Shown piece by piece: positions 36,229-43,924 of a stretch of DNA of 64,000 bases (its first letter is position 1; the number at the start of each line of letters is the position of its first letter). The notes beneath the pieces were generated by a model. The model did no database searches. It was not told where the DNA came from and saw nothing but the letters and a program-made list of their open reading frames with translations. The position numbers and the translations under genes were made by a program. The DNA is from Microcosmobacter mediterraneus (lineage in GTDB: Bacteria; Bacteroidota; Bacteroidia; Flavobacteriales; Flavobacteriaceae). The DNA is taken from NCBI RefSeq assembly GCF_031846265.1, contig NZ_JAVRIA010000006.1:154574-218573 (forward strand), given 5' to 3'.

Positions 36229-37089
36229 CTAATGACTTAAAGTTCCTGTATTAACTATTGGAGATGCATCTTTGTCTCCACATAAAACCACCATAAGATT
36301 ACTTACCATAGCTGCTTTACGCTCTTCATCTAAATCTACGATTTGATTTTTGTTAAGCTCTTCTATAGCCATTTCTACCATACTTACAGCACCTTCAACA
36401 ATTTTATGTCGTGCCGCAACAATTGCAGTAGCTTGCTGACGCTTTAGCATGGCATTAGCAATTTCTTGAGCATACGCTAAGTAACCTATACGTGCTTCTA
36501 AAACTTCTATACCAGCTATTCTTAAGCGCTCTTCAATTTCTTTTTCTAGTGCTTCACTTACTTCATTTACGCTAGAACGCAGTGTAATATCCTCATCATG
36601 CCCTTCGTCAGCAAAATTGTCGTAAGGATACATACTTGCCAACTTCCTTACTGCAGCATCTGTTTGTACTCTTACAAAATTTTCAAAATTATCTACATCA
36701 AAAGCTGCCTTATAAGTGTTGAATACTCTCCAAACTAAAATGGTACTAATCATTACAGGATTACCAAGTTTATCATTAACTTTTAGGCGCTCACTATCAA
36801 AATTACTGGCACGTAAAGAAATTTTCTTCTTGGTATAAAACGGATTTACCCAATAAAAGCCATTTTTTTTAATAGTACCAACGTACTTACCAAACAGAAG
36901 TAGCACTCTAGAATTATTGGGTTGCACCATAACAAAGCCAAATGCCATAATTAAGGATAATACCACAGTAATTACTGGCCAAGGCGTCTGCCAAACAAAT
37001 ATTGCAGCAATACTTCCAAAAAACGACACTAAAAACACTAACAACATAAAATAGCCATTTGCAGGCACAATACTTTTTTCTTCTTTCAT
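36229..37089 (-). CDS. SPFH/band-7 domain protein (286 aa)
   Basis: Two N-terminal hydrophobic segments (about residues 13-30 and 34-50) are followed by an SPFH domain starting RVLLLFGKYVGTIKKNGFYW and a coiled region with AQEIANAMLKRQQATAIVAARHKIVEGA, typical of stomatin/flotillin-like proteins. Such proteins form large ring assemblies on membrane microdomains and often control proteases or channels. It is the first gene of a five-gene operon (SPFH, glycine zipper, DUF4177, DUF1648, Arc-like) with gaps of 3 bases. Confidence 0.9.
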   Translation of the reverse strand: MKEEKSIVPANGYFMLLVFLVSFFGSIAAIFVWQTPWPVITVVLSLIMAFGFVMVQPNNSRVLLLFGKYVGTIKKNGFYWVNPFYTKKKISLRASNFDSERLKVNDKLGNPVMISTILVWRVFNTYKAAFDVDNFENFVRVQTDAAVRKLASMYPYDNFADEGHDEDITLRSSVNEVSEALEKEIEERLRIAGIEVLEARIGYLAYAQEIANAMLKRQQATAIVAARHKIVEGAVSMVEMAIEELNKNQIVDLDEERKAAMVSNLMVVLCGDKDASPIVNTGTLSH

Positions 37090-37226
37090 AATCTAAAAAT
37101 TTAATCGGTTAATCATTATTAATTTAATTTGATATTAAAATGATATCATAAAGATATAATTTATTTCATTAGTGTGCAAATGAAATAGTTTGTTACACTT
37201 TTTAAAAAATAAATTTAAAAAAGAGT
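37090..37226. other. Intergenic region upstream of the SPFH operon
   Basis: No gene is visible here. The region is very AT-rich and contains a perfect palindrome ATGATATCAT (37140-37149) and an inverted repeat ATTTCAT...ATGAAAT about 30 bases further on. Either could belong to control of the SPFH operon, which starts at 37089 on the minus strand. No exact -7 box was found. Confidence 0.4.
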
Positions 37227-37243
37227 TTGGCACGTAGTTTGAT
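37227..37243 (+). promoter_or_regulatory. Sigma-54 (RpoN)-like promoter
   Basis: TTGGCACGTAGTTTGAT matches the -24/-12 consensus TTGGCACG-N4-TTGC: GG at -25/-24 (37229-37230), and G at -13 (37241) at the right 11-base distance, with A instead of C at -12. It points right, where the only downstream gene is on the opposite strand. The predicted start is near 37253 and a strong terminator lies about 100 bases further on. Confidence 0.55.
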
Positions 37244-37252
37244 AAATATTAA

Positions 37253-37373
37253 TTGTAAAGATGATGTCGCTAGAAATGATTAATAGCACTTCAAAATAAT
37301 TGCGAATATCATATTACACACATTTTGGTTGGTTAGTTAGTGAAAAAGCACCTTAATAAGGTGCTTTTCAATT
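37253..37373 (+). ncRNA. Candidate small RNA from the sigma-54-like promoter
   Basis: A transcript from the promoter at 37227-37243 to the terminator hairpin at 37344-37368 would be about 120 nt. It has no credible gene, only a 12-codon frame starting ATGATG at 37261. A GGTTGGTTAGTTAG segment just before the hairpin is echoed in front of two other terminators in the window. This is a prediction from sequence signals only. Confidence 0.4.
37344..37373. terminator. Intrinsic terminator after the hydrolase gene and candidate sRNA
   Basis: AAAAGCACCTT (37344-37354) and AAGGTGCTTTT (37358-37368) form a perfect 11-bp stem with a 3-base loop. T and A runs are present for both directions. It can end the minus-strand hydrolase transcript and any plus-strand transcript from 37253. 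Confidence 0.85.
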
Positions 37374-37395
37374 TTAACATAGTGTGTTTTAAGGC

Positions 37396-38319
37396 TTATT
37401 TATTAATGAATGTAGAAATGACCTTTACCAGCTCTTCAGAAATTGGCCTAAAGGATTCGTTATAAGATTTGGAGTTTTCTAAATTTCCGCCTTTGATAAT
37501 AAACAACACATGATTCATATCATTTATAATAGCAAGCTCTGCTTTAATATTAGCTGCTTTTAAGAGCTTTGCTTCGGCTACAGAAACTTGTAAATCTTTA
37601 GTGCCATTGATTAATAATATTGGTATTTGCAAATCTTTGATAAGTAAAGTTGGTTCATAAGACATCCAATTAATCATAAAAGGTTGTAGATCTTTTCTAA
37701 AAAGTGATGCTAAAACTGGAGGGAAATTATCTGTTGTCTCACCTGTTTTAAGTATATCGACCACTTTTTTAGAATCTTCAGCTAATCCTGGTGCTGTTTT
37801 AGACACTTGTTCTACAATAACATCTCCAATGTTTTGTCCTGCTCCAGCTAATGAAATAAATCCATCAGCTCTGTCTTTAGCACTAAGCATGCCAACCAAA
37901 CTACCTTGACTATGACCTAAAACATAAATTTTACTGAATTCTTTAGATGTTTTAAAATATTCAACCACAGAAATAGCATCTGTTACAAAATCATCAAACT
38001 TGATATTTGGATCAACATTACCTTGTTGTATTTGCTTTACGATGCGCTTATCATATCTAAAGGTTGCAATTCCATTTAACGTTAAACCTTCTGCTAATTT
38101 TTTTAAAGCGTTATTTTTTAAAAAGTTCTGGTTTCCATTTCTATCTATTGGTCCAGAACCTGCAATAATAATTGCTAAAGATTTAGCTTTAGTTTTTGGT
38201 AATACTAACGTACCATCAATTAATGTATTTATAGAAATTTCTTTTTCTACAATTGAATCGTTTTGAGTAAAAACAGGACTACTAGAAAACAGTATTAAGA
38301 CAACAAAAATCTTGTACAT
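37396..38319 (-). CDS. Secreted alpha/beta-hydrolase (307 aa)
   Basis: A signal peptide (about residues 1-18) precedes an alpha/beta-hydrolase domain with the oxyanion-region IIAGSGPIDRNGN near residue 50, the nucleophile elbow GHSQGS at about 134-139 and a late His in INDMNHVLF. The order fits the serine-hydrolase triad. It resembles the 'alpha/beta hydrolase family of unknown substrate' common in Bacteroidota. It is probably a periplasmic esterase or peptidase. The gene is monocistronic with its own terminator. Confidence 0.85.
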   Translation of the reverse strand: MYKIFVVLILFSSSPVFTQNDSIVEKEISINTLIDGTLVLPKTKAKSLAIIIAGSGPIDRNGNQNFLKNNALKKLAEGLTLNGIATFRYDKRIVKQIQQGNVDPNIKFDDFVTDAISVVEYFKTSKEFSKIYVLGHSQGSLVGMLSAKDRADGFISLAGAGQNIGDVIVEQVSKTAPGLAEDSKKVVDILKTGETTDNFPPVLASLFRKDLQPFMINWMSYEPTLLIKDLQIPILLINGTKDLQVSVAEAKLLKAANIKAELAIINDMNHVLFIIKGGNLENSKSYNESFRPISEELVKVISTFINK

Positions 38320-38422
38320 GAGATATTTTTTACAAATATAAGGTTAAGTTACACGCTATACACCTAACGAAAATCTATAAAAAATGGTATACTCAAATAT
38401 ATCAACGACATCACACGAAGTT

Positions 38423-38442
38423 GTATTTCATCGATAAAATAC
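38423..38442. promoter_or_regulatory. 20-bp palindrome, possible operator
   Basis: GTATTTCATCGATAAAATAC pairs at all but one of ten positions about the centre ATCGAT. Its core TTCATCGATAA recurs at 38478-38488, 51 bases downstream. It could bind a dimeric regulator controlling either the hydrolase (start 38319, minus) or the predicted plus-strand transcript. Confidence 0.4.
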
Positions 38443-38524
38443 ATAATTTCAACTTTAAATGTTAAATTTTAATGTACTTCATCGATAATTATTGTATTTA
38501 ATCAGGTTAATTAAAATATAATTC

Positions 38525-38532
38525 TACATTTG
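38525..38532 (+). promoter_or_regulatory. -7 box with no annotated gene downstream
   Basis: TACATTTG is an exact TAnnTTTG match on the plus strand. There is no clear -33 TTG at the usual distance. The region to its right ends in a strong terminator without a normal gene. Confidence 0.35.
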
Positions 38533-38643
38533 AAGTGTACTAAAATTTAGTTTTTAGTTCAATGGATTAATTAATTAATATTTGCCATATGTTGTTGATC
38601 TTAGAGACCCTAAATCTACTACGTATATAAAAAAGCAAATAAG

Positions 38644-38679
38644 AAAAACCGAGATTGAGGGATCTCGGTTTTTTGTTTT
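38644..38679. terminator. Intrinsic terminator downstream of alkB-like gene
   Basis: AAAAACCGAGAT (38644-38655) and ATCTCGGTTTTT (38662-38673) form a perfect 12-bp stem around tgaggg, with a T run on the plus strand and an A-rich flank on the other side. It can end the minus-strand alkB-like transcript as well as a plus-strand transcript. Confidence 0.88.
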
Positions 38680-38693
38680 TATCATTTGTATTC

Positions 38694-39299
38694 TTACAAG
38701 TTAATTAATTTTCTAAAAGTTAAGTTTACCCTTGGTTTAACCTTTCGTTTTGTTTTAGCAATTTGATGCAACCAGTGCTCTTGCATTTCACCCTTCATTA
38801 TCAATAAGCTACCATGTTCTAATAATAATTTATGGCGTTCTTGTTTTAATGTTCTGTGCTTAAAATGAAACCAGCGAGATTCTCCTAAACTTAAAGAAGC
38901 AATTACTGGATGCTTCCCTAACTCTTTTTCATTATCTGCATGCCAACCATTACTATCATTTCCATCTCTATATAAATTAAGAAGTACTGAGGTAAATGGT
39001 TGGCTTGAAATCTCTTCGATGTTATGTTTTAACGCTAATAATACTTTGGTAAATCTATGAGGATGCATTGTAATACCAGAATAACTATAAGGCTTATCTT
39101 CAACTCCATAAAGAGCAGTAAGCCTAGGTTGTGCATATGTTTTTCCGAAGATGTTAATATCATCTTGCTGCCAAGGTGTTGTATTAATGAGGTGATTAAA
39201 AAGATCGGAAGCTTCTGACTCCTCAATGAATTTAGGTCTATAAATTAAATCGGCATTTGGAAGCTCAAAAACTTCTTGTGCTTTGGCAAATAGAGACAT
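38694..39299 (-). CDS. alkB: AlkB-like Fe(II)/2-oxoglutarate dioxygenase
   Basis: This 201-residue enzyme has the metal-binding H-x-D in NGWHADNEKELG, the distal HWLHQIAKTKRKVKPRVNLT with the iron His and the 2-oxoglutarate-binding Arg, and the AlkB-type SLSLGESRWFHFKHR core strand. Family members remove methyl groups from alkylated bases in DNA or RNA. Its length fits the ALKBH2/3-like bacterial group. It is divergent from the dipeptidase gene, with 31 bases between starts. Confidence 0.92.
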   Translation of the reverse strand: MSLFAKAQEVFELPNADLIYRPKFIEESEASDLFNHLINTTPWQQDDINIFGKTYAQPRLTALYGVEDKPYSYSGITMHPHRFTKVLLALKHNIEEISSQPFTSVLLNLYRDGNDSNGWHADNEKELGKHPVIASLSLGESRWFHFKHRTLKQERHKLLLEHGSLLIMKGEMQEHWLHQIAKTKRKVKPRVNLTFRKLINL

Positions 39300-39330
39300 T
39301 AGGTAATTTTTTTCCTAAATTAGCTACTCT

Positions 39331-40008
39331 ATGAAGTATATCAAAGTTTTTAGTCTTTGTCTTTTGGTTTTAAGTATTTTGTCTTATAATCAAAACAAAC
39401 TCCCTGATGGTTTTGTATATGCAAAATCTATGATTAAAGATTTAGATGTAGAATTACGCTACTACTCTACTAACAACTTTGTTGGTGATACTATTACTGG
39501 TTACAAATCTAATAGACTTATTTTAACAGAACCTACAGTGGAAGCCTTGCAAAATGTTCAGAACGAGTTACAAAACTTAGGCTATTGCTTAAAGGTATTT
39601 GATGGCTACAGACCTCAACGCGCTGTGAATCATTTTATACGTTGGGCAAAAGATTTAAACGATACCATTAATAAGTCTCGTTTTTATCCTGAAGTTGAAA
39701 AACGTCATCTTTTTAAAGAAGAATATATTGCCACACGATCTGGTCATAGCAGAGGCAGCACTATAGATTTAACTATTATTGATGGTAATACAGAAGAAGA
39801 ACTAGATATGGGAAGTGCTTATGATTTTTTTGGTGAACAATCATGGGTGAATTATCAGAATATCTCTGAAACTCAAAAACAGAACAGACAACTACTACAG
39901 CGAGTAATGCTTAAGTATGGTTTTAGAAACTACAGTAAAGAATGGTGGCATTTTACATTACGTGGTGAGCCATTTCCTAAAACGTATTTTGATTTTGAAG
40001 TGGAGTAA
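39331..40008 (+). CDS. M15D D-Ala-D-Ala dipeptidase (VanX/DdpX-like)
   Basis: An N-terminal hydrophobic signal is followed by the M15 core: FDGYRPQRAVNHF, the zinc ligands in SGHSRGSTIDLTIID (His and Asp), and the catalytic Glu plus third ligand in KEWWHFTL. Length and motifs match VanX-type dipeptidases, which hydrolyse D-Ala-D-Ala. With no van genes around it, a role in cell-wall recycling or nutrient use is more likely than resistance. It ends one base before the convergent gene. Confidence 0.9.
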   Translation: MKYIKVFSLCLLVLSILSYNQNKLPDGFVYAKSMIKDLDVELRYYSTNNFVGDTITGYKSNRLILTEPTVEALQNVQNELQNLGYCLKVFDGYRPQRAVNHFIRWAKDLNDTINKSRFYPEVEKRHLFKEEYIATRSGHSRGSTIDLTIIDGNTEEELDMGSAYDFFGEQSWVNYQNISETQKQNRQLLQRVMLKYGFRNYSKEWWHFTLRGEPFPKTYFDFEVE

Positions 40009-41013
40009 TTATTGCTCCTTAAATACCTTATAACTTACACCAATACCATAATTAGTTAATCCTTCATCTAAAAGATTAGACTTAAACCCATTACCTTTTC
40101 TAAACTGCTTCCATTCATTATTATTAATAAATACACGTTTTATAAAGGTTCTATCAGAAGTCATCTTATTAGTAAAAGGCAATAATGGTCTAAAATTAGT
40201 TGGAATTTTAACCACTCTATTACCAGATTTAATCTCCTTGTACTTTTTATTAGGTAGTAATTTACCATTAGCATCTGTATAACCCAATACTTGCAAAGAC
40301 ACAAAGAATCCCGATTTAGGTACAGTAATATTATAATCCTCTACATTAAGATTATGCATATCACCATCTTTTTCGGTAGCTCTAAATACTATGGTTTCAT
40401 TAAGTAATGGTTGCCCAGGAACTCCTTTGTTATTATTATAAAACACAACTTTAAATAAGGTTGAAAATTTTCGTTTATCTGCATTAGATCGCTTTCGTTT
40501 TTTCCAATCTCTACTCTCTAAAGCCAATGGAAACAAAACACTAGAAATTTGTCGGTCTTTTGTATCTGAATTATTAAATAGCACTGCAATTTCAGACTCT
40601 ATAGTTGGTAACCAACAATGATAATAATCATCATCTAAATAGGGTTTTAGTTTTTCGGTTTTAAACTTTCTATCTAAAGCAACAGTTATTAATACTTCTG
40701 AAAGCTCATCTATTTTGGGAGCTAAAAAAATAACCTCAGGTAAGGATTCTGTAGACAATGCCAATTTAGAATAACCTAATGCAGTAATGAAGATAGAGTC
40801 TACATCTGCATATAACTTTTTATTGAATACAAACATACCTTCGTCATCAGCAAAAATACCTTGACCATCACCAAAGGATATAGAAGCATATGAAATCGCA
40901 TAATTTGCTTCACTATCCTTAATATAATGCTGATTAAAGTCTACAAATTGTGCTACTGAGAAATTACTCAAAGAAAATAATGCAAATACAACTATTCTTT
41001 TCAATGCAAACAT
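40009..41013 (-). CDS. Secreted protein with carboxypeptidase-like regulatory domain (334 aa)
   Basis: A signal peptide (about 1-21, ending SVAQ) is followed by a beta-sandwich segment, ISYASISFGDGQGIFADDEGMFVF, like the carboxypeptidase regulatory-like fold that Bacteroidota use at the start of surface and TonB-related proteins. The rest (about 150-334) is a beta-rich region I do not recognise. It is probably periplasmic or outer-membrane associated. The gene is monocistronic and convergent with the dipeptidase. Confidence 0.65.
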   Translation of the reverse strand: MFALKRIVVFALFSLSNFSVAQFVDFNQHYIKDSEANYAISYASISFGDGQGIFADDEGMFVFNKKLYADVDSIFITALGYSKLALSTESLPEVIFLAPKIDELSEVLITVALDRKFKTEKLKPYLDDDYYHCWLPTIESEIAVLFNNSDTKDRQISSVLFPLALESRDWKKRKRSNADKRKFSTLFKVVFYNNNKGVPGQPLLNETIVFRATEKDGDMHNLNVEDYNITVPKSGFFVSLQVLGYTDANGKLLPNKKYKEIKSGNRVVKIPTNFRPLLPFTNKMTSDRTFIKRVFINNNEWKQFRKGNGFKSNLLDEGLTNYGIGVSYKVFKEQ

Positions 41014-41041
41014 GGTTTAAATATAGTTTAATTATCTACAA

Positions 41042-41074
41042 TGAAAAAAGCGTTCCATTTCTGAAACGCTTCTT
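41042..41074 (-). terminator. Terminator of the DUF6249 gene
   Basis: On the minus strand AAGCGTT...AACGCTT forms a 7-bp stem extended by further pairing in the loop, followed by a T run. It lies 23 bases behind the stop of the DUF6249 gene. Confidence 0.65.
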
Positions 41075-41096
41075 AAAATATTGATTGGTCTAAGTA

Positions 41097-41435
41097 TTAA
41101 TCTTCTAATGCTTTTCTGGTTTGTGTAAAACCAACATACAAGCCAACTCCTGCCATTAAGAATATCATTGCAGGATAAACTGCATCATCATCTAAATTAG
41201 TATAGGTATCTAAAATATTGGCAATAAATACACCTAAACCTATTCCCATTAAAAGGAATGCTATATTAAGTACAATGACTTTCCATGATGATCCTGCGCG
41301 TTTACCTATATTAAAAATACTTGCATCTGCTCCTTTTTCTATTAATGCTAAACGCTCTTTGTTTCGGGTTGAAAAGTATAAATAAAATACGCCAAATATT
41401 GATCCGAATATAATTGCTAATACTGCTACTTCCAT
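41097..41435 (-). CDS. DUF6249 membrane protein (112 aa)
   Basis: The protein has three hydrophobic helices (about residues 3-20, 51-72 and 84-103) and the family's signature NKERLALIEKGADASIF after helix 1. The function is unknown. It is divergent from an ECF sigma factor gene, and both have matching ECF-type promoters (same -35 and -10 motifs, same spacing). It is therefore a likely target of that sigma factor, with a predicted 5' leader of about 39 bases. Confidence 0.8.
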   Translation of the reverse strand: MEVAVLAIIFGSIFGVFYLYFSTRNKERLALIEKGADASIFNIGKRAGSSWKVIVLNIAFLLMGIGLGVFIANILDTYTNLDDDAVYPAMIFLMAGVGLYVGFTQTRKALED

Positions 41436-41480
41436 AATTGTTTGTTTTTAATTGATTATTTTAATGTGTTCATAGCTTAT

Positions 41481-41507
41481 GACGACAACCTTTAGATTTA
41501 GGTTACA
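41481..41507 (-). promoter_or_regulatory. ECF-type promoter facing left (DUF6249 gene)
   Basis: On the minus strand this reads TGTAACCTAA, ten bases, then TGTCGTC. It has a -35 'AAC' motif and a -10 'CGTC' motif with 17 bases between them, as ECF sigma factors use. It is the mirror image of the promoter at 41539-41565, with identical boxes and spacing but a different spacer sequence. This conservation outside the spacer indicates functional selection. Confidence 0.7.
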
Positions 41508-41538
41508 ATTTTTTAAAATTATTTTTTTAGACTCTTTG

Positions 41539-41565
41539 TGTAACCTAATATGAGTATATGTCGTC
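41539..41565 (+). promoter_or_regulatory. ECF-type promoter facing right (sigma factor gene itself)
   Basis: TGTAACCTAA-N10-TGTCGTC, 11 bases before the ATG of the ECF sigma factor. The -35 AAC and -10 CGTC are separated by 17 bases. Autoregulation by the gene's own product is typical of ECF factors. The predicted transcript would start at about 41572 and have almost no leader. Confidence 0.7.
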
Positions 41566-41575
41566 TTAATTACAA

Positions 41576-42178
41576 ATGACCACCAACGACGACCAATTAC
41601 ATATAGATAAGATCTTATCTGGCGATACAAATGCATTTAGCATTTTAGTAAATCGTTATAAGGATTTGGTGTATACATTAGCTACACGAATGATGAAAAA
41701 TAAGGAGGAAGCTGAAGAGGTTGCTCAAGACACTTTTATTAAAGCATATAAGTCCTTACCAAAATTTAAAGGTGATTCAAAATTTTCAACTTGGATTTAT
41801 AAAGTAGCATATAATACAAGTTTAGACAGAATTAAAAAGAATAAAAGAACAGAACAAACGCTTGAAATAAATGAATTTACAGCACACCAAGTTAAAACTA
41901 TAGACAATGCTTTAGATCATTTAGAAACTGAAGAGCGTAATGCAACCATTAAGCATTGTATAGAATCATTACCGAGTGAAGATAGTTTTTTACTAACTTT
42001 ATTTTATTTTGAAGAACTATCACTCGATGAAATTGCAAAAATTGTGAAGCTAAAACCTAACAATATTAAAGTGAAGCTTTTTAGAAGTAGAAAAAAATTA
42101 GCTACTATTTTAAAGCAACAATTAGATAACGAAACAATAGAAAGTTATGGACAAACATACAGAGCAGCATTTAGATAA
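41576..42178 (+). CDS. ECF-type RNA polymerase sigma factor (200 aa)
   Basis: The sigma-2 region is present with FSILVNRYKDLVYTLATRM and the -10 recognition segment EEVAQDTFIKAYKSLPKFKGDSKFSTWIYKVAYN. The sigma-4 helix-turn-helix is ELSLDEIAKIVKLKPNNIKVKLFRSRKKL. Length and motifs are those of a free ECF factor. It overlaps the downstream membrane gene by 32 bases, as expected for a cognate anti-sigma partner. An ECF-type promoter lies directly upstream, and an identical one drives the divergent DUF6249 gene. Confidence 0.93.
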   Translation: MTTNDDQLHIDKILSGDTNAFSILVNRYKDLVYTLATRMMKNKEEAEEVAQDTFIKAYKSLPKFKGDSKFSTWIYKVAYNTSLDRIKKNKRTEQTLEINEFTAHQVKTIDNALDHLETEERNATIKHCIESLPSEDSFLLTLFYFEELSLDEIAKIVKLKPNNIKVKLFRSRKKLATILKQQLDNETIESYGQTYRAAFR

Positions 42179-42557
42179 GTTAGCGGAAAAAGTTTTAAAG
42201 ACTCCAAATTTGGAGTCACCTTCGGTAGATTTTACAACTAATATTATGAACTCTATTAACGCTCTACCTCTGAGTAAATCTATTAATTATAAACCTTTGA
42301 TATCTAAATATGGATGGCTAGCTATTATTATCGTTCTAATCAGCCTTTCTACTTATATTATGCTTAATTCCACAGGAGATTCCACTTGGTTAAAGCGTTT
42401 AGATTTAAGCTCTCTTTCTAATACTAAATTTACAGAAGTTGTTTCTGGTTTTACAATTTCTAAGACACTTATTTATGCTATAGGTCTTTTAGGCATTATG
42501 TTATTTATTCAAATCCCTATACTAAAACAATATCACAATAAACAGTTTAAAGTTTAG
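42147..42557 (+). CDS. Putative anti-sigma-type membrane protein (136 aa)
   Basis: The soluble N-terminal 45 residues (DKLAEKVLKTPNLESPSVDFTTNIM) precede two hydrophobic helices (about 51-69 and 108-126). The gene overlaps the sigma factor gene by 32 bases, so the two are translationally coupled. This layout, a cytoplasmic sigma-binding part plus a membrane anchor, fits an anti-sigma factor, but I see no zinc-binding HxxxCxxC motif. The identity is inferred from position. Confidence 0.6.
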   Translation: MDKHTEQHLDKLAEKVLKTPNLESPSVDFTTNIMNSINALPLSKSINYKPLISKYGWLAIIIVLISLSTYIMLNSTGDSTWLKRLDLSSLSNTKFTEVVSGFTISKTLIYAIGLLGIMLFIQIPILKQYHNKQFKV

Positions 42558-43882
42558 TCTTTAAAATACCAAAATGGAATAGTAGCACGACGCGTTTGTG
42601 CTGTATCATTGTCTCTATTAATAAATTCCCTGTTAACTTTGAGTATATGCTTGCCTTTAGGCAAACTATCAACTGCAATATAAGTCTCAAAACCAAATTC
42701 TTTAGTAGAGCTTCTGCCTAAAATAAAATCTGTGATATACTCAGTAGAATCTATATAAACGTGGTAGATATCATTAAAAGTTTTAATATAGGCTAGGCGT
42801 AAACTATCTCGTTTTCTAAAATTTATTCCATTATTACTAAAAACAACATCAGAGCTAAGTCCTCTAATATCTTTTTCTGGTTTTAATCCAGAATTCAGTT
42901 CAAAAATATGATCCTCTACACCTTCATCAAAAACCACAAAAATTTTTAGATAAGGTTGAGTTATAACCTTTGATGGAATGGCAACACGTCTTATAAACTG
43001 ACCTTTATCTCTATTAATTAAAGCCTCATAATTTCTATCATGCATTCGAGTTTCAGAGGAAGAGTTACCCAAATTTATATAGTTAGATTGTTTGTAAGTA
43101 AAACTTGTTGAGATTAAAATAATAAGGTAAATAGGTAATAAAACCCAACTTAAACGCTTTCCAAACTTATTATCTAAAAAGTTATGAACTAATGGTCTGT
43201 ACAAAAACGATAAGGTAATAAAACTAAAGACCCAATAGATTGGAAAGTAAAATTTGGTTGTCCACTTTTTTTTCTTAAGCCAGCCTTGTGTGACAAAATC
43301 TATAAAAGTAAAGAACATACCAAAAACAATAAATACAATTAATACTACACCAATTGGTGTAGATATGGTTTCTCCTAAAACTTGTTCATTTAATATATAA
43401 TAAGACACTAAAGCTATAGCAGCAATAGTCATTGTAAATGCTAAAACATAAAAAATAAGTAAAAATGAGATAGCAAAAATGATACTACAATAGTTTTCTA
43501 ATGTTCCTATATATCGATCAAAAGAGCCAATTTTTTTCTTAAGATAATTGGTGAATTTTGGGCTATACTTTAACTCTTCATAATCAATATCTCCAGATAC
43601 ATAACGTAGGCCGAGAGCACCAATCCATAAACCTCTGAGTATTACATGCAGTAGGAGGTTAAAGAGCAGTATATAGCAAGATACTAAGGATACAATTCCA
43701 ATAATAAAGAGCATAATTTGCTCATTACGTTTAGCCTCTTCAGCAAACAATCCTATAGGATCTATAGCTTGAAATAACCCAAAAATGGCAAATCCAGAAA
43801 TTAGTAATTCTAATTGCCAACTTTCTTCTTGTAATTTCTGTAGTAGTTTTTTAAAAGCTGGATTATTATAATCTTGACTCAT
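42554..43882 (-). CDS. Multi-pass membrane protein of unknown function (442 aa)
   Basis: The N-terminal 280 residues contain about six hydrophobic segments. The last 160 residues are soluble and beta-rich (VKVITQPYLKIFVVFDEGVE and similar), perhaps periplasmic. The opening QEESWQLELLISGFAIFGLF is distinctive, but I cannot assign a family. The 4-base overlap with the convergent anti-sigma gene shows tight packing, not shared function. Confidence 0.5.
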   Translation of the reverse strand: MSQDYNNPAFKKLLQKLQEESWQLELLISGFAIFGLFQAIDPIGLFAEEAKRNEQIMLFIIGIVSLVSCYILLFNLLLHVILRGLWIGALGLRYVSGDIDYEELKYSPKFTNYLKKKIGSFDRYIGTLENYCSIIFAISFLLIFYVLAFTMTIAAIALVSYYILNEQVLGETISTPIGVVLIVFIVFGMFFTFIDFVTQGWLKKKKWTTKFYFPIYWVFSFITLSFLYRPLVHNFLDNKFGKRLSWVLLPIYLIILISTSFTYKQSNYINLGNSSSETRMHDRNYEALINRDKGQFIRRVAIPSKVITQPYLKIFVVFDEGVEDHIFELNSGLKPEKDIRGLSSDVVFSNNGINFRKRDSLRLAYIKTFNDIYHVYIDSTEYITDFILGRSSTKEFGFETYIAVDSLPKGKHILKVNREFINRDNDTAQTRRATIPFWYFKD

Positions 43883-43924
43883 GTAATTTTACGTTATACT
43901 GTAGAAGGTAAATTACTTTTTAAA

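Larger units (their letters stand above)
38320..38693. other. 374-base intergenic region with palindrome, promoter-like box and terminator
   Basis: No protein gene longer than 13 codons is convincing here. In order it holds a 20-base palindrome with one mismatch at 38423-38442 (GTATTTCATCGATAAAATAC), a partial copy TTCATCGATAA at 38478-38488, and an exact -7 box TACATTTG at 38525-38532. A Leu-rich 13-codon frame (38589-38630) and a strong terminator (38644-38679) follow. This looks like a small regulated transcript of about 140 nt on the plus strand. Confidence 0.45.
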
